A stretch of 64,000 bases of DNA from Treponema_B putidum (lineage in GTDB: Bacteria; Spirochaetota; Spirochaetia; Treponematales; Treponemataceae): the NCBI RefSeq assembly GCF_007830595.1, contig NZ_VLLD01000010.1, one strand, 5' to 3'. A program made the position numbers and the translations under genes. Below the pieces are notes generated by a model that saw only the letters and a list, made by a program, of their open reading frames with translations, did no database searches and was not told where the DNA came from. This document shows, piece by piece, positions 43,162 through 53,600 of this stretch (positions are counted from its first letter, which is position 1; the number at the start of each line of letters is the position of its first letter).

Positions 43162-44830
43162 ATTTACTTATTCATTCAGAAAATTCTTTATTGTTAGATT
43201 TTTTGTATTTTTTATATTGTTAGGCGGACTTGTTGCTCTTACCTTATATTTAACTTCTTTAACTGTAAAACACCCTGTTATAGCTGAGATTTCTCCCCCG
43301 ATAGCTAAAGCCGGTGATCAAATTGTAATTTATGGGGAAAATTTCGGTTCAGAGATAGATTCTTCTTGGATTGAGATAGGGGATGCAATCATTCAGGCGG
43401 AAAACTGTGATTCTTGGACAGATAAAAAGATTGTTTTTAAGTATCCGGAATATCAAAATGGCGGTATTGTATATGTGGCCGTTCAAAATAAAAAATCTCC
43501 CCCGTCATTTATGGCTTCCGCTTCTTCAATTCCATCTATCAAAGATAAAACTTATGCGGGCGGTATGCCTGAGATTATCTCGTTGGATAAAGACTTTGCC
43601 GAAGTCGGCAGCATTATAAAAATTTCAGGTGAAAATTTTGGGGAGACAAGAGGTAATTCTCAAGTTTTGTTTGTATCCGACTTTAATTCTTCAATGATTC
43701 AGCAAGTTGAAAAAAAAGAAGAGATCGAGGCAGCCCGCTGTTCGGACTATGATTTTGATTTTGTGCTTTGGTCAAATGAAGAACTGCATGTTAGAGTGCC
43801 TGACGGTGCAGATTCAGGTATGCTTATGGTTATAACTTCTTCAGGAGCGAGCAATGCTGTTCCTTTTAGGGTAAGAAATAAAATAGGAACAAAGACTTAT
43901 TCCAACAAAAAGAATTTTGTAATTGCAGCTGAGGTTGATATTTCGAATATGGCGGCTGCGGAAAAAAATTCTATGTTTATAAAAGTGCCCATTCCTATTG
44001 TTTTTTCGTCCCAACGAGATGTTAAGATTTTGTCTATTAATCCTTCTCCGTTTGTAGCCGATTATCAAGGGGCATCCATTCATCAATATGAGAATATAAA
44101 CCCTTCCACAAAGATTCATATAAGACAAGAGTATAGTGTAAATACCTACGAGGTAAACACGAGGATAAATCCCGTAAATGTAAGAATTAACTCACGCCAA
44201 AATAAAGAGATATATGATAACTATGCAATTGCTACCGAATTGATTCCTTCTAATGATCCTATAATCCAAAAGACGGCGGCAGAAATTGTTCAAAATGAAA
44301 GGAACCCTTATAATAAGGCAAGACGTATATATAATTATTTATTGAAAAATGTTGAAATAATTCCTTCTTCAATATTGAATTCCGGTGCTTCGCCGGTAAA
44401 TGCCTTAACTGAAAAAAAAGCCGACACATACGACACTGCAATTTTGTTTGCTGCTCTTGCAAGGGCTGTAGGTATACCGGCTCAACCGATTGCCGGTATT
44501 ACGGCAGATGTTTCTCAAACGGTTTACCTTCACTGGTGGGCAGAATTTTATCTGGAAGGTTTCGGCTGGGTGCCTGTAGACCCCGGTATGGCTAAGGGCG
44601 TTCCTTTCGATATGGGAGTATCTCAGATGGAAAATTGGTACTTCGGCAATCTGGATGCTTTTAGAATTGCTTTTTCACGAGGTGAAAATATTCAGTCTCC
44701 TATGGCATCTAACAGCACAATGGTTTCAAAAGAAAGAAGCTATGCTTTTTATAATGGTTGGGAAGAATATTCCGGTATAACAAAGTATAATTCCGTTTGG
44801 CGGACTCCGGTTATAATAGCAATTTACTAA
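43151..44830 (+). CDS. Membrane-anchored transglutaminase-like protein with IPT/TIG domains
   Basis: 559 residues. N-terminal signal-anchor at ~11-37. Two IPT/TIG immunoglobulin-like modules: IAKAGDQIVIYGENFGSE and FAEVGSIIKISGENFGET are the family's conserved strands. The transglutaminase core (~400-520) has Cys replaced: in the usual position the sequence reads KADTYDTAILFAALARAVGIPAQ, with Tyr-Asp-Thr rather than a catalytic Cys. His (LHWWAEFYLEGFGWVPVD) and Asp are present. So it may be a non-catalytic binder. It is the third gene of the ECF operon, overlapping anti-sigma by 11 nt. Confidence 0.8.
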   Translation: MGNRFTYSFRKFFIVRFFVFFILLGGLVALTLYLTSLTVKHPVIAEISPPIAKAGDQIVIYGENFGSEIDSSWIEIGDAIIQAENCDSWTDKKIVFKYPEYQNGGIVYVAVQNKKSPPSFMASASSIPSIKDKTYAGGMPEIISLDKDFAEVGSIIKISGENFGETRGNSQVLFVSDFNSSMIQQVEKKEEIEAARCSDYDFDFVLWSNEELHVRVPDGADSGMLMVITSSGASNAVPFRVRNKIGTKTYSNKKNFVIAAEVDISNMAAAEKNSMFIKVPIPIVFSSQRDVKILSINPSPFVADYQGASIHQYENINPSTKIHIRQEYSVNTYEVNTRINPVNVRINSRQNKEIYDNYAIATELIPSNDPIIQKTAAEIVQNERNPYNKARRIYNYLLKNVEIIPSSILNSGASPVNALTEKKADTYDTAILFAALARAVGIPAQPIAGITADVSQTVYLHWWAEFYLEGFGWVPVDPGMAKGVPFDMGVSQMENWYFGNLDAFRIAFSRGENIQSPMASNSTMVSKERSYAFYNGWEEYSGITKYNSVWRTPVIIAIY

Positions 44831-44856
44831 GGCAGACAGGTATAAAGGCTAAAGAC

Positions 44857-46299
44857 CTATCTTTTCCAAAATGCCGGCATAAAGTAAACTATCATTGTGT
44901 ATAATTCCAATCTCCCTGCAAGCATTACAAAGGAAAAGAAAATTTTTACGTGGGATGAAAAAAATGCAAAGTTTCCGGCAGGTCCTACTCTTCCAAATCC
45001 GGGTCCTATGTTTCCTATAAGTGCCAGTGAAGCCGTAAAGCCGCTCAATAGGTCAGCTCCGTCGGCGGCTGCAACCAAGGCTGTAATAAGGGTTAAAAAA
45101 AAGTAGCAAAATATAAAACCTGCAACGCTGTAGACTATGTCCTTTCTTCCAGGGCGGTTATTAAGCTGAATACCGAAAACCCCGTGAGGGCTTAAAAGCC
45201 TTTTTGCCTCCATTCCTGCTTGCTTTTTTAGGATAAGCCAGCGTATTACCTTGATGCTTCCTGCCGTTGAGCCTGAACAGCCTCCGACAAACATCAAGAA
45301 AAACAACACCATTTTTGCGAACTCCGGCCATGCATTGTAATCGGCTGTTGAAAAACCTGTAGTAGTGATTACCGAGGCAACTTGAAAAAGACTTTGCCGT
45401 AAGCCTCCTCCAAGTCCGTAAATTGGATAGATGGAAATAGCAATTAGGGCGGTTGATACAAATACTATTTTAAGATAGGCTTTAAGTTCCGAATTATGAA
45501 AAAATTCTTCAGGGTGGCCTGTGAACAAGTGAAAATACAGGCTGAAGTTTACACCGGCTAAGAGCATAAAGACTGCACAAATAATTTCAACCGCAGGAGA
45601 ATTAAAGGCTCCAACGCTTGCATTTCTTGTTGAAAAACCTCCGGTTCCTAGTGAAGCAAATGTGTGGCAAAGGGCTTCTAAAAACGGAAGGCCTGCAAAC
45701 ATTAAAAGGATAGTTTGTACTACAGTCATTCCAAGATAGATAAACCAAAGAGCTTTTGCCGTATGGGTTATCTTTGCCGTTACCTTTCCCTTGTCGGGGC
45801 CTGTTGTTTCACTTTTGATTAGATGAAACCCTCCTACTCCTAAAAGAGGAAATAGAGCAACGGTTAAGGCTACTATACCCATTCCTCCCAGCCAGTGCAT
45901 TTCGGTTCTCCAGACATGCATTGTCATTGGGCAGGCTTCGACATTAGTAAGAATTGTGGCACCTGTTGTGGTAAAGCCCGATACGGATTCAAAGAGGGCA
46001 TCTGCAAAATTAGGTATTACGCCTGAAATAAACAAAGGTACTGCTCCCAAAATACCTGCAGAAACCCATGCAGCTGCAACTAAAATTATTCCGCCTGAAA
46101 TTGAAAGTTTAATTTTTTTATTTTTTTGAAAAAAGAAAAAGCCGACTGTGATTGCAAATATAAATGCTGACGGTATTAAAAAAGACGGTATTAGATAGGC
46201 TTCATTTTTATAAACTGCCGTTCCAATCGGGAGTATGAAGCTTATGGAAATAATCGCTAAAATCATAAAAATAATTCGGACATATTGGAATACTTTCAT
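44857..46299 (-). CDS. trkH: TrkH potassium uptake membrane subunit
   Basis: 480 residues; four pore loops with filter glycines: ESVSGFTTTGATIL, HTFASLGTGGFST, SVITTTGFSTADY and SLALIGNIGPGFG. The TTG-type filters are canonical TrkH and distinct from the KtrB at 641. It follows trkA by 7 nt in a trkA-trkH operon, with GGAGG upstream (inside the trkA end). The window thus encodes both Trk and Ktr systems. Confidence 0.94.
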   Translation of the reverse strand: MKVFQYVRIIFMILAIISISFILPIGTAVYKNEAYLIPSFLIPSAFIFAITVGFFFFQKNKKIKLSISGGIILVAAAWVSAGILGAVPLFISGVIPNFADALFESVSGFTTTGATILTNVEACPMTMHVWRTEMHWLGGMGIVALTVALFPLLGVGGFHLIKSETTGPDKGKVTAKITHTAKALWFIYLGMTVVQTILLMFAGLPFLEALCHTFASLGTGGFSTRNASVGAFNSPAVEIICAVFMLLAGVNFSLYFHLFTGHPEEFFHNSELKAYLKIVFVSTALIAISIYPIYGLGGGLRQSLFQVASVITTTGFSTADYNAWPEFAKMVLFFLMFVGGCSGSTAGSIKVIRWLILKKQAGMEAKRLLSPHGVFGIQLNNRPGRKDIVYSVAGFIFCYFFLTLITALVAAADGADLLSGFTASLALIGNIGPGFGRVGPAGNFAFFSSHVKIFFSFVMLAGRLELYTMIVYFMPAFWKR

Positions 46300-46306
46300 T
46301 TTAAAT

Positions 46307-47707
46307 TCAGTTTCCTCCGAACATTTTTATAATTTCATCACTTCGAGATGATTTTACTATAAATACTATTTTATTTCCCGCTTCCAATTCAGTATCTCCG
46401 TTGGGGATTTGTTCTCCGACTTTATCCGTAATAAGAAGAACTAAATATATTCCGTGTTGTGAAATATCTTTTAGTTTTTTACCTAGAATCGGACTTTTTT
46501 CCGATACTTGAAGTTCTATGATTTCAAGTTTTCCGTCACCCATTGTATGAACACCTGTTACATTTTCGCTTACAAGATGACTCATTATAGAATCAACAAC
46601 AACATCCTTAAAAGAGACTGCAACGTCGACTCCGATTTTATATGCAACATTTTCAAGGACTGAACTTTGAACAAGCGAGATTGTTTTATAAACGCCTAAA
46701 GTTTTTAAGTAGGCACAGGCTATCATATTAAATTCATAATTAGGCGTTGTGCATATTACCAAGTCGAAAGAGTCAAGGCCTATTTCGTCTACAAAGGCTT
46801 CGTCCATAACATCCGCTTTGTATATATAGGCTTCGGGAAATTCGGCAGCAACTTCCTTTGCTTTTTTATCGTTTATTTCTATAATGGAAATTTTCCATTT
46901 TTGGTTTAAGTTTACCGGTAAGAATTTTGAAAGAAAGGACTTGCTCTTTGAATTTTTAAGAAGGTATTCTGCAATGCTTTTTCCTATACGTCCCATTCCT
47001 ACTAAGGCAATTTTTTTAAATTCTTGTGTTTTAAATCCCGACAGTTCATAAAATTTTTTTATGTGTTCTGGTTTTGTTAAAATTGAAACCCGTGTTCCTG
47101 CCGTCAAAATAGTGTCGCCTGAAGGAATTTTATTTTTTCCGTTTTGTTCTACACTTACGACAATGAAGGGAATATCTACATATTTTCTGATATCAAAAAC
47201 AGCAAGGCCGTCCAGAGTACTTTTTTCACAAACATTAAAACGGGTAAGCTCGTAGCTTGAATTTTCAAAAGACAAAACATCGCTTACCGCTCCGTGTTCG
47301 ATTGCTTGAATAACGGCAAGGGCTGCTTCTTCATCAGGATAAACCAGAGCGTTTATGCCCAGAGTTCTTTCTTCCGAAAAATTTAGGGCCTTTACATAGT
47401 CTTCATTCCGCACTCTGGCTATTTTTATAACTTTAGGAGCCAGACTTTCGGCAATGCCGCATATTATCATATTGAGTTCATCCGAGTCGGTTACAGCTAT
47501 CGCAGCGTCGGCTTTTTTTATTCCGGCATCCAGTAAAATTTGGGTATCGTTTCCTGCTGCTTGTACTACCATACAGTCCAGTCTATTTGCTGCATGGCGG
47601 GCTGTGTCTTCATCTCTTTCTATTAAAACAACATCATGTTTTTTTCTTATAAGCCTGCGGGCTAATTCCGTTCCGGTAACACCGCCACCCACTATAATTA
47701 CTTTCAT
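46307..47707 (-). CDS. trkA: TrkA potassium uptake regulator, two RCK domains
   Basis: 466 residues with duplicated RCK_N/RCK_C: the first begins VIIVGGGVTGTELARRL and the second IALVGMGRIGKSIAEYL, each with a GxGxxG nucleotide loop. RCK_C parts include PSGDTILTAGTRVSIL and IPNGDTELEAGNKIVFI. It forms the NAD-sensing ring under TrkH. ATG 47707 is chosen because homologues begin MKVIIVGGG; TTG 47722 lies in the promoter. A -10-like TACTAT is 6 nt upstream with no Shine-Dalgarno. Confidence 0.94.
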   Translation of the reverse strand: MKVIIVGGGVTGTELARRLIRKKHDVVLIERDEDTARHAANRLDCMVVQAAGNDTQILLDAGIKKADAAIAVTDSDELNMIICGIAESLAPKVIKIARVRNEDYVKALNFSEERTLGINALVYPDEEAALAVIQAIEHGAVSDVLSFENSSYELTRFNVCEKSTLDGLAVFDIRKYVDIPFIVVSVEQNGKNKIPSGDTILTAGTRVSILTKPEHIKKFYELSGFKTQEFKKIALVGMGRIGKSIAEYLLKNSKSKSFLSKFLPVNLNQKWKISIIEINDKKAKEVAAEFPEAYIYKADVMDEAFVDEIGLDSFDLVICTTPNYEFNMIACAYLKTLGVYKTISLVQSSVLENVAYKIGVDVAVSFKDVVVDSIMSHLVSENVTGVHTMGDGKLEIIELQVSEKSPILGKKLKDISQHGIYLVLLITDKVGEQIPNGDTELEAGNKIVFIVKSSRSDEIIKMFGGN

Positions 47708-47713
47708 ATTTTT

Positions 47714-47719
47714 ATAGTA
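47714..47719 (-). promoter_or_regulatory. -10 element of trkAH
   Basis: Minus-strand TACTAT with a weak TTTTCA at 17 bp (47737-47742), 6 nt from the trkA ATG. Confidence 0.4.
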
Positions 47720-47790
47720 CAATAAATTTTGATTTTTGAAAAGAGAGTAAATATTTAGTTTAGTATGCCCTTAATAATTTTTATATTTTA

Positions 47791-47799
47791 TGATACAAT
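47791..47799 (+). promoter_or_regulatory. Extended -10 of the addB-like gene
   Basis: TG-A-TACAAT (47791-47799), ending 10 nt before ATG 47810; predicted leader ~4 nt. Confidence 0.4.
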
Positions 47800-47809
47800 A
47801 TTACCCTGT

Positions 47810-50647
47810 ATGAATTTAATAGAACAAACAATAAAAACTTATGGAAGAGATTTAAAAAACGTTTTTGTATTTCCTTCAAGGATTGCTTCAAGGTTGTGGT
47901 TTCAAAAATCGCTTAGTATTACCGGATTGGGTACCGTTCCTTCTGAAAATTATATGTCATGGGACGGCTTTAAGGAGACTTGTCTTGTTTCTAAGGCATC
48001 TTCTTTAAGTCCTGTGTCAAATACGGTGCGCAGAATTTTTGCTCAATATATAAGCCGCCTTAATTCGGAAAAAGCAAAAGACGGAGAGCCTATGTTTAAA
48101 TTTCTTATTCCATCAGGGTATGCCGAATCGGGAGAGGTTTTTTCCGAATGGATTGCAGGTATTTTGCCGCAGCTTGATCATTTTGAAAAACGGTATGCAG
48201 GCAGAAGTTCGGAGTTTTTAGACGATGATGAAATGAAGGATTATCTTCTTTTGAAAAAAGAATACGCCGATTTTTTAAAAAAGAATTCTTTGTTTGAACC
48301 GTCTTGGGTTTCTTCGGAATTTTATTCTAACCGGAAAAAATATATTATTATTTATCCCGAATTGATGGAAGACTTTAGTGAACATGCGGAACTTTTAAGG
48401 CAGCAGAAAGAAATAAGTTATGTTCACTGTCCTAAATTCAATAGAAAAGAAAACTTAATTGATGTTTATAAAAATTCCAGAAGCGAATTAAAAAATACGG
48501 TTTTACAAATTGAAAAACTTCTCAGTGAAGGAGTCAGAGCGGATGAGATTGCCGTAAGTGTTCCCGATATTGAAAACTATGCATCTTATATAAAAAGAGA
48601 ATTTTATCTTAGAGGGATCCCTGCAGAATTCCGGTCGGGTTTTAAGTTGGGACTTGAACAAGCCGGTAAACTTTTTTCTCTTATTTATGATTGCGTGCAA
48701 AATAATTTTGCTTTTGAATTTATGAAACCGATTGTTTTAAATAAGCATATTCCTTGGAAGGATAGGGAAGGAGCTGAAGCCTTAATAGATTACGGCGTAA
48801 AAAATAATTGTGCAGTATCGTGGAAAGAAAATAAAGAAGATACTGTTTATAAAAATATTTGGATTGAATCTTTTAAAATAAATTATGAAAAAGATGAAAT
48901 TGAAGTTGAACAAAAGAAAAAAGCGAGGGATTGGTTTTACAGTTTCTATTATGCCGTAAATAGAATCTGCGAATCTAAAACTTTTTCGGAGTTGCAAAAA
49001 AATTATTTTTTATTTAGAAAAGATTTAATAGATGAAAATCTTTTTTCCGAAAAAGATAATGCAATCTTGGGACGTTGTATTTCTTGTCTTCAAGAACTTT
49101 TATATTTAGAGGATAAGTTTGAAGAATATATGCCTTACGATAAATTTAAGTTTTTTATTTTGGAATTGGATAAGGCTATATATGTTCCTCAAAACACAGG
49201 GCTTGCGGTAAGTATCTTTCCTTACAGAGTTGCGGCTGCTACTCCTTTTACTCATCATTTTGTTTTAAATTGCAGCCAAGAGAATACAAATATTATTTAT
49301 AATAAACTTTCTTTTTTGCGTAAGGATAAAAGAGATGCCTTAGGTGTTTTTGAAACCGATGCATCCGCTTATTTTTTTGAGGCCTATACGGAATCTCCGA
49401 ATACGGTTTTTAGTTTTAGTCCTCACAATTTTAATTCATATTTGATTATAAATAATCTTTTTGAAATTTCTGAAGATGAAGAAATTAAAAATGCCGAACG
49501 AATGAATAAAAAAATAGAAGAATTAAAATCCTATGATTCTTTTTTACTGGATTATTTCGGAGAGAAAAAAAATAACTTAAAGGAAATTCCTACAATATAT
49601 AAAATTCAAAAAAAAGGATTCTCAACTTTTTTTACATTCAAACAAAAAAAAGATTTTTCTTATTTGCAAAATTCATACGATGGGATTAGCAAAGAATTAA
49701 ATTCGTATATGGAGGAAAATTTATTTAAGGACGGAGCTTTTAAATTAAGTCAAACCGATTTAAAAAATTTTACCGAATGTCCTGCTTCATGGTTTTTAAA
49801 AAAAGTACTTTCCGTTTTTTCTGAAAACTACGACGCTAAAATCTTTGATGCTAGAAATATCGGCAACCTTTCGCACAATGTATTGGAGGTTCTATATAAA
49901 GAGATTGGTGTAACGGATAAGTATTTTAATTCTAAAAACTTAGATAAGTATATTGAAAGAGCTTCTTTAATATTTGATCTTCTTGCAGAAAAATCCATAG
50001 ATTTTAGGGGTGGTTTGGCAAAACCCTTTATTCAATCCTTAAAAAGAAGGGTGATGGAAGCCGTCAACTTTGTTTTAGAAAGCGATGCTTCACTTTTGGA
50101 CGGATATGCTCCTAAATGGGTAGAAGAATGGATCGAAATAGAAAATGACGGTATTTTGTATCAAGGGAAAATAGACAGGGCATCTTTTCCGCAAGATGAG
50201 AAGGGCGGAGTAATTATCGATTATAAAACAAATAATATGCCGGCCTATTCTTCATATGGTAAAAAAAATTTAAGTGCTGAAGAGATAGAGTTGACCGATT
50301 TTCAAATACCCATGTATATCTTTTTGGCGGAATCCAAATTAAAAAAGGATTTAAAAAACGGAAATAAAAATTTTGAAACTATAGAACATGCGTGGTTCTT
50401 AAGTTTTGTGCAGCAAAAAATAAATAAGGTTGTAAATGACAATGAAGTTATTCCCGTTACACGCAGCGGCTCTGAAAGAACTCGTGAAGATTTTCAATCT
50501 TCAATCGATGCATTTATTAGAGACGCGGAAAGATTTGCAGAGTCGGTTAATGCTCAAGATTTTACAAAACCTTCTTCCGTTTCATTTGAAACATGCATTA
50601 GCTGCGGGTTTAAGCATATTTGCAGAACAGTTTATTCGGTTAAGTAA
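47810..50647 (+). CDS. addB: AddB-like PD-(D/E)XK nuclease of a helicase-nuclease complex
   Basis: About 945 residues. The N-terminal helicase-like part lacks a canonical Walker A (starts MNLIEQTIKTYGRDLKNVFV; FPSRIASRLWF replaces it). The C-terminal nuclease has GKIDRASFPQDEKGGVIIDYKTNN (D-x-n-D-Y-K core). Cysteines in FTECPASWF and CISCGFKHICR suit an AddB-type iron-sulfur cluster. It works with the next gene in processing double-strand breaks. ATG 47810 is preferred over 47765 because the probable -10 lies between them. It ends 24 nt before addA. Confidence 0.82.
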   Translation: MNLIEQTIKTYGRDLKNVFVFPSRIASRLWFQKSLSITGLGTVPSENYMSWDGFKETCLVSKASSLSPVSNTVRRIFAQYISRLNSEKAKDGEPMFKFLIPSGYAESGEVFSEWIAGILPQLDHFEKRYAGRSSEFLDDDEMKDYLLLKKEYADFLKKNSLFEPSWVSSEFYSNRKKYIIIYPELMEDFSEHAELLRQQKEISYVHCPKFNRKENLIDVYKNSRSELKNTVLQIEKLLSEGVRADEIAVSVPDIENYASYIKREFYLRGIPAEFRSGFKLGLEQAGKLFSLIYDCVQNNFAFEFMKPIVLNKHIPWKDREGAEALIDYGVKNNCAVSWKENKEDTVYKNIWIESFKINYEKDEIEVEQKKKARDWFYSFYYAVNRICESKTFSELQKNYFLFRKDLIDENLFSEKDNAILGRCISCLQELLYLEDKFEEYMPYDKFKFFILELDKAIYVPQNTGLAVSIFPYRVAAATPFTHHFVLNCSQENTNIIYNKLSFLRKDKRDALGVFETDASAYFFEAYTESPNTVFSFSPHNFNSYLIINNLFEISEDEEIKNAERMNKKIEELKSYDSFLLDYFGEKKNNLKEIPTIYKIQKKGFSTFFTFKQKKDFSYLQNSYDGISKELNSYMEENLFKDGAFKLSQTDLKNFTECPASWFLKKVLSVFSENYDAKIFDARNIGNLSHNVLEVLYKEIGVTDKYFNSKNLDKYIERASLIFDLLAEKSIDFRGGLAKPFIQSLKRRVMEAVNFVLESDASLLDGYAPKWVEEWIEIENDGILYQGKIDRASFPQDEKGGVIIDYKTNNMPAYSSYGKKNLSAEEIELTDFQIPMYIFLAESKLKKDLKNGNKNFETIEHAWFLSFVQQKINKVVNDNEVIPVTRSGSERTREDFQSSIDAFIRDAERFAESVNAQDFTKPSSVSFETCISCGFKHICRTVYSVK

Positions 50648-50671
50648 AAATTTTATTGGAGAAAGATTAAA

Positions 50672-53600
50672 ATGAATGATTATATAAAAAATATAATGGA
50701 TAGCTTAAATGAAAATCAAAAAACTGCGGTAAGCATTGAAAAAAATTCCGTAATTGCAGCGGGAGCCGGTTCAGGAAAAACGAAAGTCTTGGCCGCACGT
50801 TATGTTTATTTTGTTGTTGAAAAGGCTGTCAGTGTAGAAAAAATAATAGCTCTAACTTTTACCGAAAAAGCCGCTGCCGAAATGCACAAAAGAATTTATA
50901 ATGAATTAAAAAAAATAGATCATCCTAATGCAAAAACTGCTATCGAAAAATTTCATCTTGCTAAAATTTCGACAATAGACTCTTTTTGCAATCGAATTGC
51001 AAGGGAATCATGTAGAAGTTTCGGTATTTCTCCCGATTTTAACATTGATAATTCCGAGTCTGAAAAGTTGGCCTACCGCATAGGCTTGGATTTCTTTTTA
51101 AAAATGCGCTCCGATAAAACTATGCAGTTTTTTTTGGGAGATAACGGCATAGATGATTTTGTTTCGGGGCTTTTTGTAAAATTATTAAATAACTATGTTT
51201 TGATTTCAAAATCCATTGACTTTAAAAAAAGTTTAGAAGCTCAAATAAAATATCATGATGATGAAGAAAGAAAAACTCTAGCGGAATGTTTTGACGTTTT
51301 TGAATTTATAAAAGAAAACGATTCTTTGAAGAATTTTAAGGAAGAAGCTGTGAGTGCGTATTCTACTCTGACCCATTTTCCTGAATCGGTAAAAGATGAA
51401 GCCTTTATTAAACTACTTCTTATTGTCGATAAAATTTCTAAAACAGCAAAAGGGCGAGGAAATGATACCGTAAAAGAAGTAAAAGAAAAATTAAAAAACA
51501 TATATAAAAAACTTTCATCCATTTATAATTTTGAATACTCGCGTGAGTACTTGGCACCTTTTTTTGATATGCTTGAAGGGCTTCAAAAAGAATATGTATA
51601 TCAAAAAAAACAAAGGGGCATTTTAACTTTTTCGGATGTGTCACAACTTGCTGTAGACGCTTTAATAAATGATGTAGATCTAAGAAACTTTTATAAAAAA
51701 AATACGGATATTATTATGATAGATGAGTTTCAAGATAATAACAGCTTGCAAAGAGATTTACTTTTTTTAATTGCTGAAAAACTTGAACGTTTGGAAAAAT
51801 CCGTCCCTAGCCCTCAGGAGCTTTGTCCCAATAAACTGTTTTTTGTCGGAGATGAAAAGCAATCGATTTACGCTTTTAGAGGGGCTGATGTTTCCGTATT
51901 CCGAAAACTTGCAGATGACATTTCGGATAAAGAAAGGCTTGCCGCCACAAGGCTTTTGATAAATTACCGCACGGAGCCGACGCTTATAAATTTATTTAAT
52001 ACAATATTCTCTAAAGTTTTTTATTCCGAAATAAATAGACCTTTAGAAAAAAACGGATTTGTTCCTCCCTATGAAGCGGAATATGTGCCGACTGAAACTA
52101 GAGCCCCTGTAAAAGGAGTTGAACCTAAAATTGAAATAATGTTTTTTGATGAAAAAAGGTTTAATGCGTTAGAAGATTCAAGTCAGTTTCTTAGCCCTGT
52201 AGAAACGGAAGCCTTTTATCTTGCAAAAAGAATTTTAGAATTATATAATCAAGGTTTTAAAATTAGAGACGGAAAAAAGACTAGAGCTTGTTCATGGAAT
52301 GATTTTGCCGTCTTGCTTAGGGCTTCAACAAAACAAAGTACATACGAAAGAGTTTTCCGTAATTTGGGTATCCCCTATAGGAGTGTACAGCAAAAGGGTT
52401 TATTTAATGATGCACCTATAAATGATATTTATGCTATGCTTAAAATTATAGCCTATCCTTCAGATAAAAAAACTTATGCACAAGTTTTACATTCGCCTTT
52501 TGTAAATATGGATGATGATGCCTTTGCAGTTTTACTTTTAAATTTTACAAAAGCCTTCGATGTTTCTTTAGCGGGAAAATTAAGCGAAAAAAATAAGGAT
52601 GCCTATTTGCGGGCTTGCGATTTATTTGTACGCTTAAATAAAAATGTTTTAACTATGAGCTGTTCTGAGTCGGTTACATATCTTTGGTATGAAGAAGCCT
52701 ATAGATATTTTTTATTGAGTGATGAAGAAAATCATCGCTATATGGATTTGTATGATTATCTTTTTGAGCTTGCCTGTCAAGCTGATATAGACGGATTAAG
52801 TTTTTCTCAATTTGTGGATTTACTTTCATCTCATATTGAGAAGAAGGAAATGCTTGATGATATGGAGCTTCCCTTAGATGATGAAAAAGACTCTGTTCAA
52901 TTTTTGACTGTTCATAAGAGCAAAGGTTTGGAATTCCCTATTGTTATAGTTCCGGATTGCGGAAACAGAGGTATCCCTGAAAAAAAAGAAGGTATTATTT
53001 TTTATAATGAAGACATGGGTCCCGTCTTGCATTCTCCTAAGGCTCCGGATTTGTCTTCGAAAGCAGATAATCTGATTTTTGATTCCTTGCGTGACGAAGC
53101 TAATGCAAAACTTATTGCCGAAGTAAAAAGGCTTCTTTATGTTGCAGCTACAAGAGCCGAATCCTATTTAATTATAAGCGGTGCATATACTCATGCACAA
53201 AATGAAGACTCTAAAGATTCTAAAAAAGATGAAGCTAAAAATAATGATTATTTATCTTCAGATTCGAGAAGTCTTGAAGAAATAAAAACCTTGCTTACAC
53301 TTTCGGATAAGACTATAAGTTTTTTTGAATTACTTCTGCCTGCTCTTCCCGATAAACATGAAGATATTATTTTTAATGAAATCTTACCTTGTAAAAGAGA
53401 GGCCTTATTTACCAATTCCAAAGAACAAAAATGCGAAAGAATAAATTTTGAAAAACTTTTTGCTTCTTCTAAGGTAAAAGAATTTAATCTTGCAGAAAAA
53501 AGAATAACAACCGCCACAGGCCTTGCTCATGAGGTAAATAAAAAATTAAAAGAGGGTTATTTGTATTCTTTAACTTCCGAAAAAGATAAGCTGCCTGATT

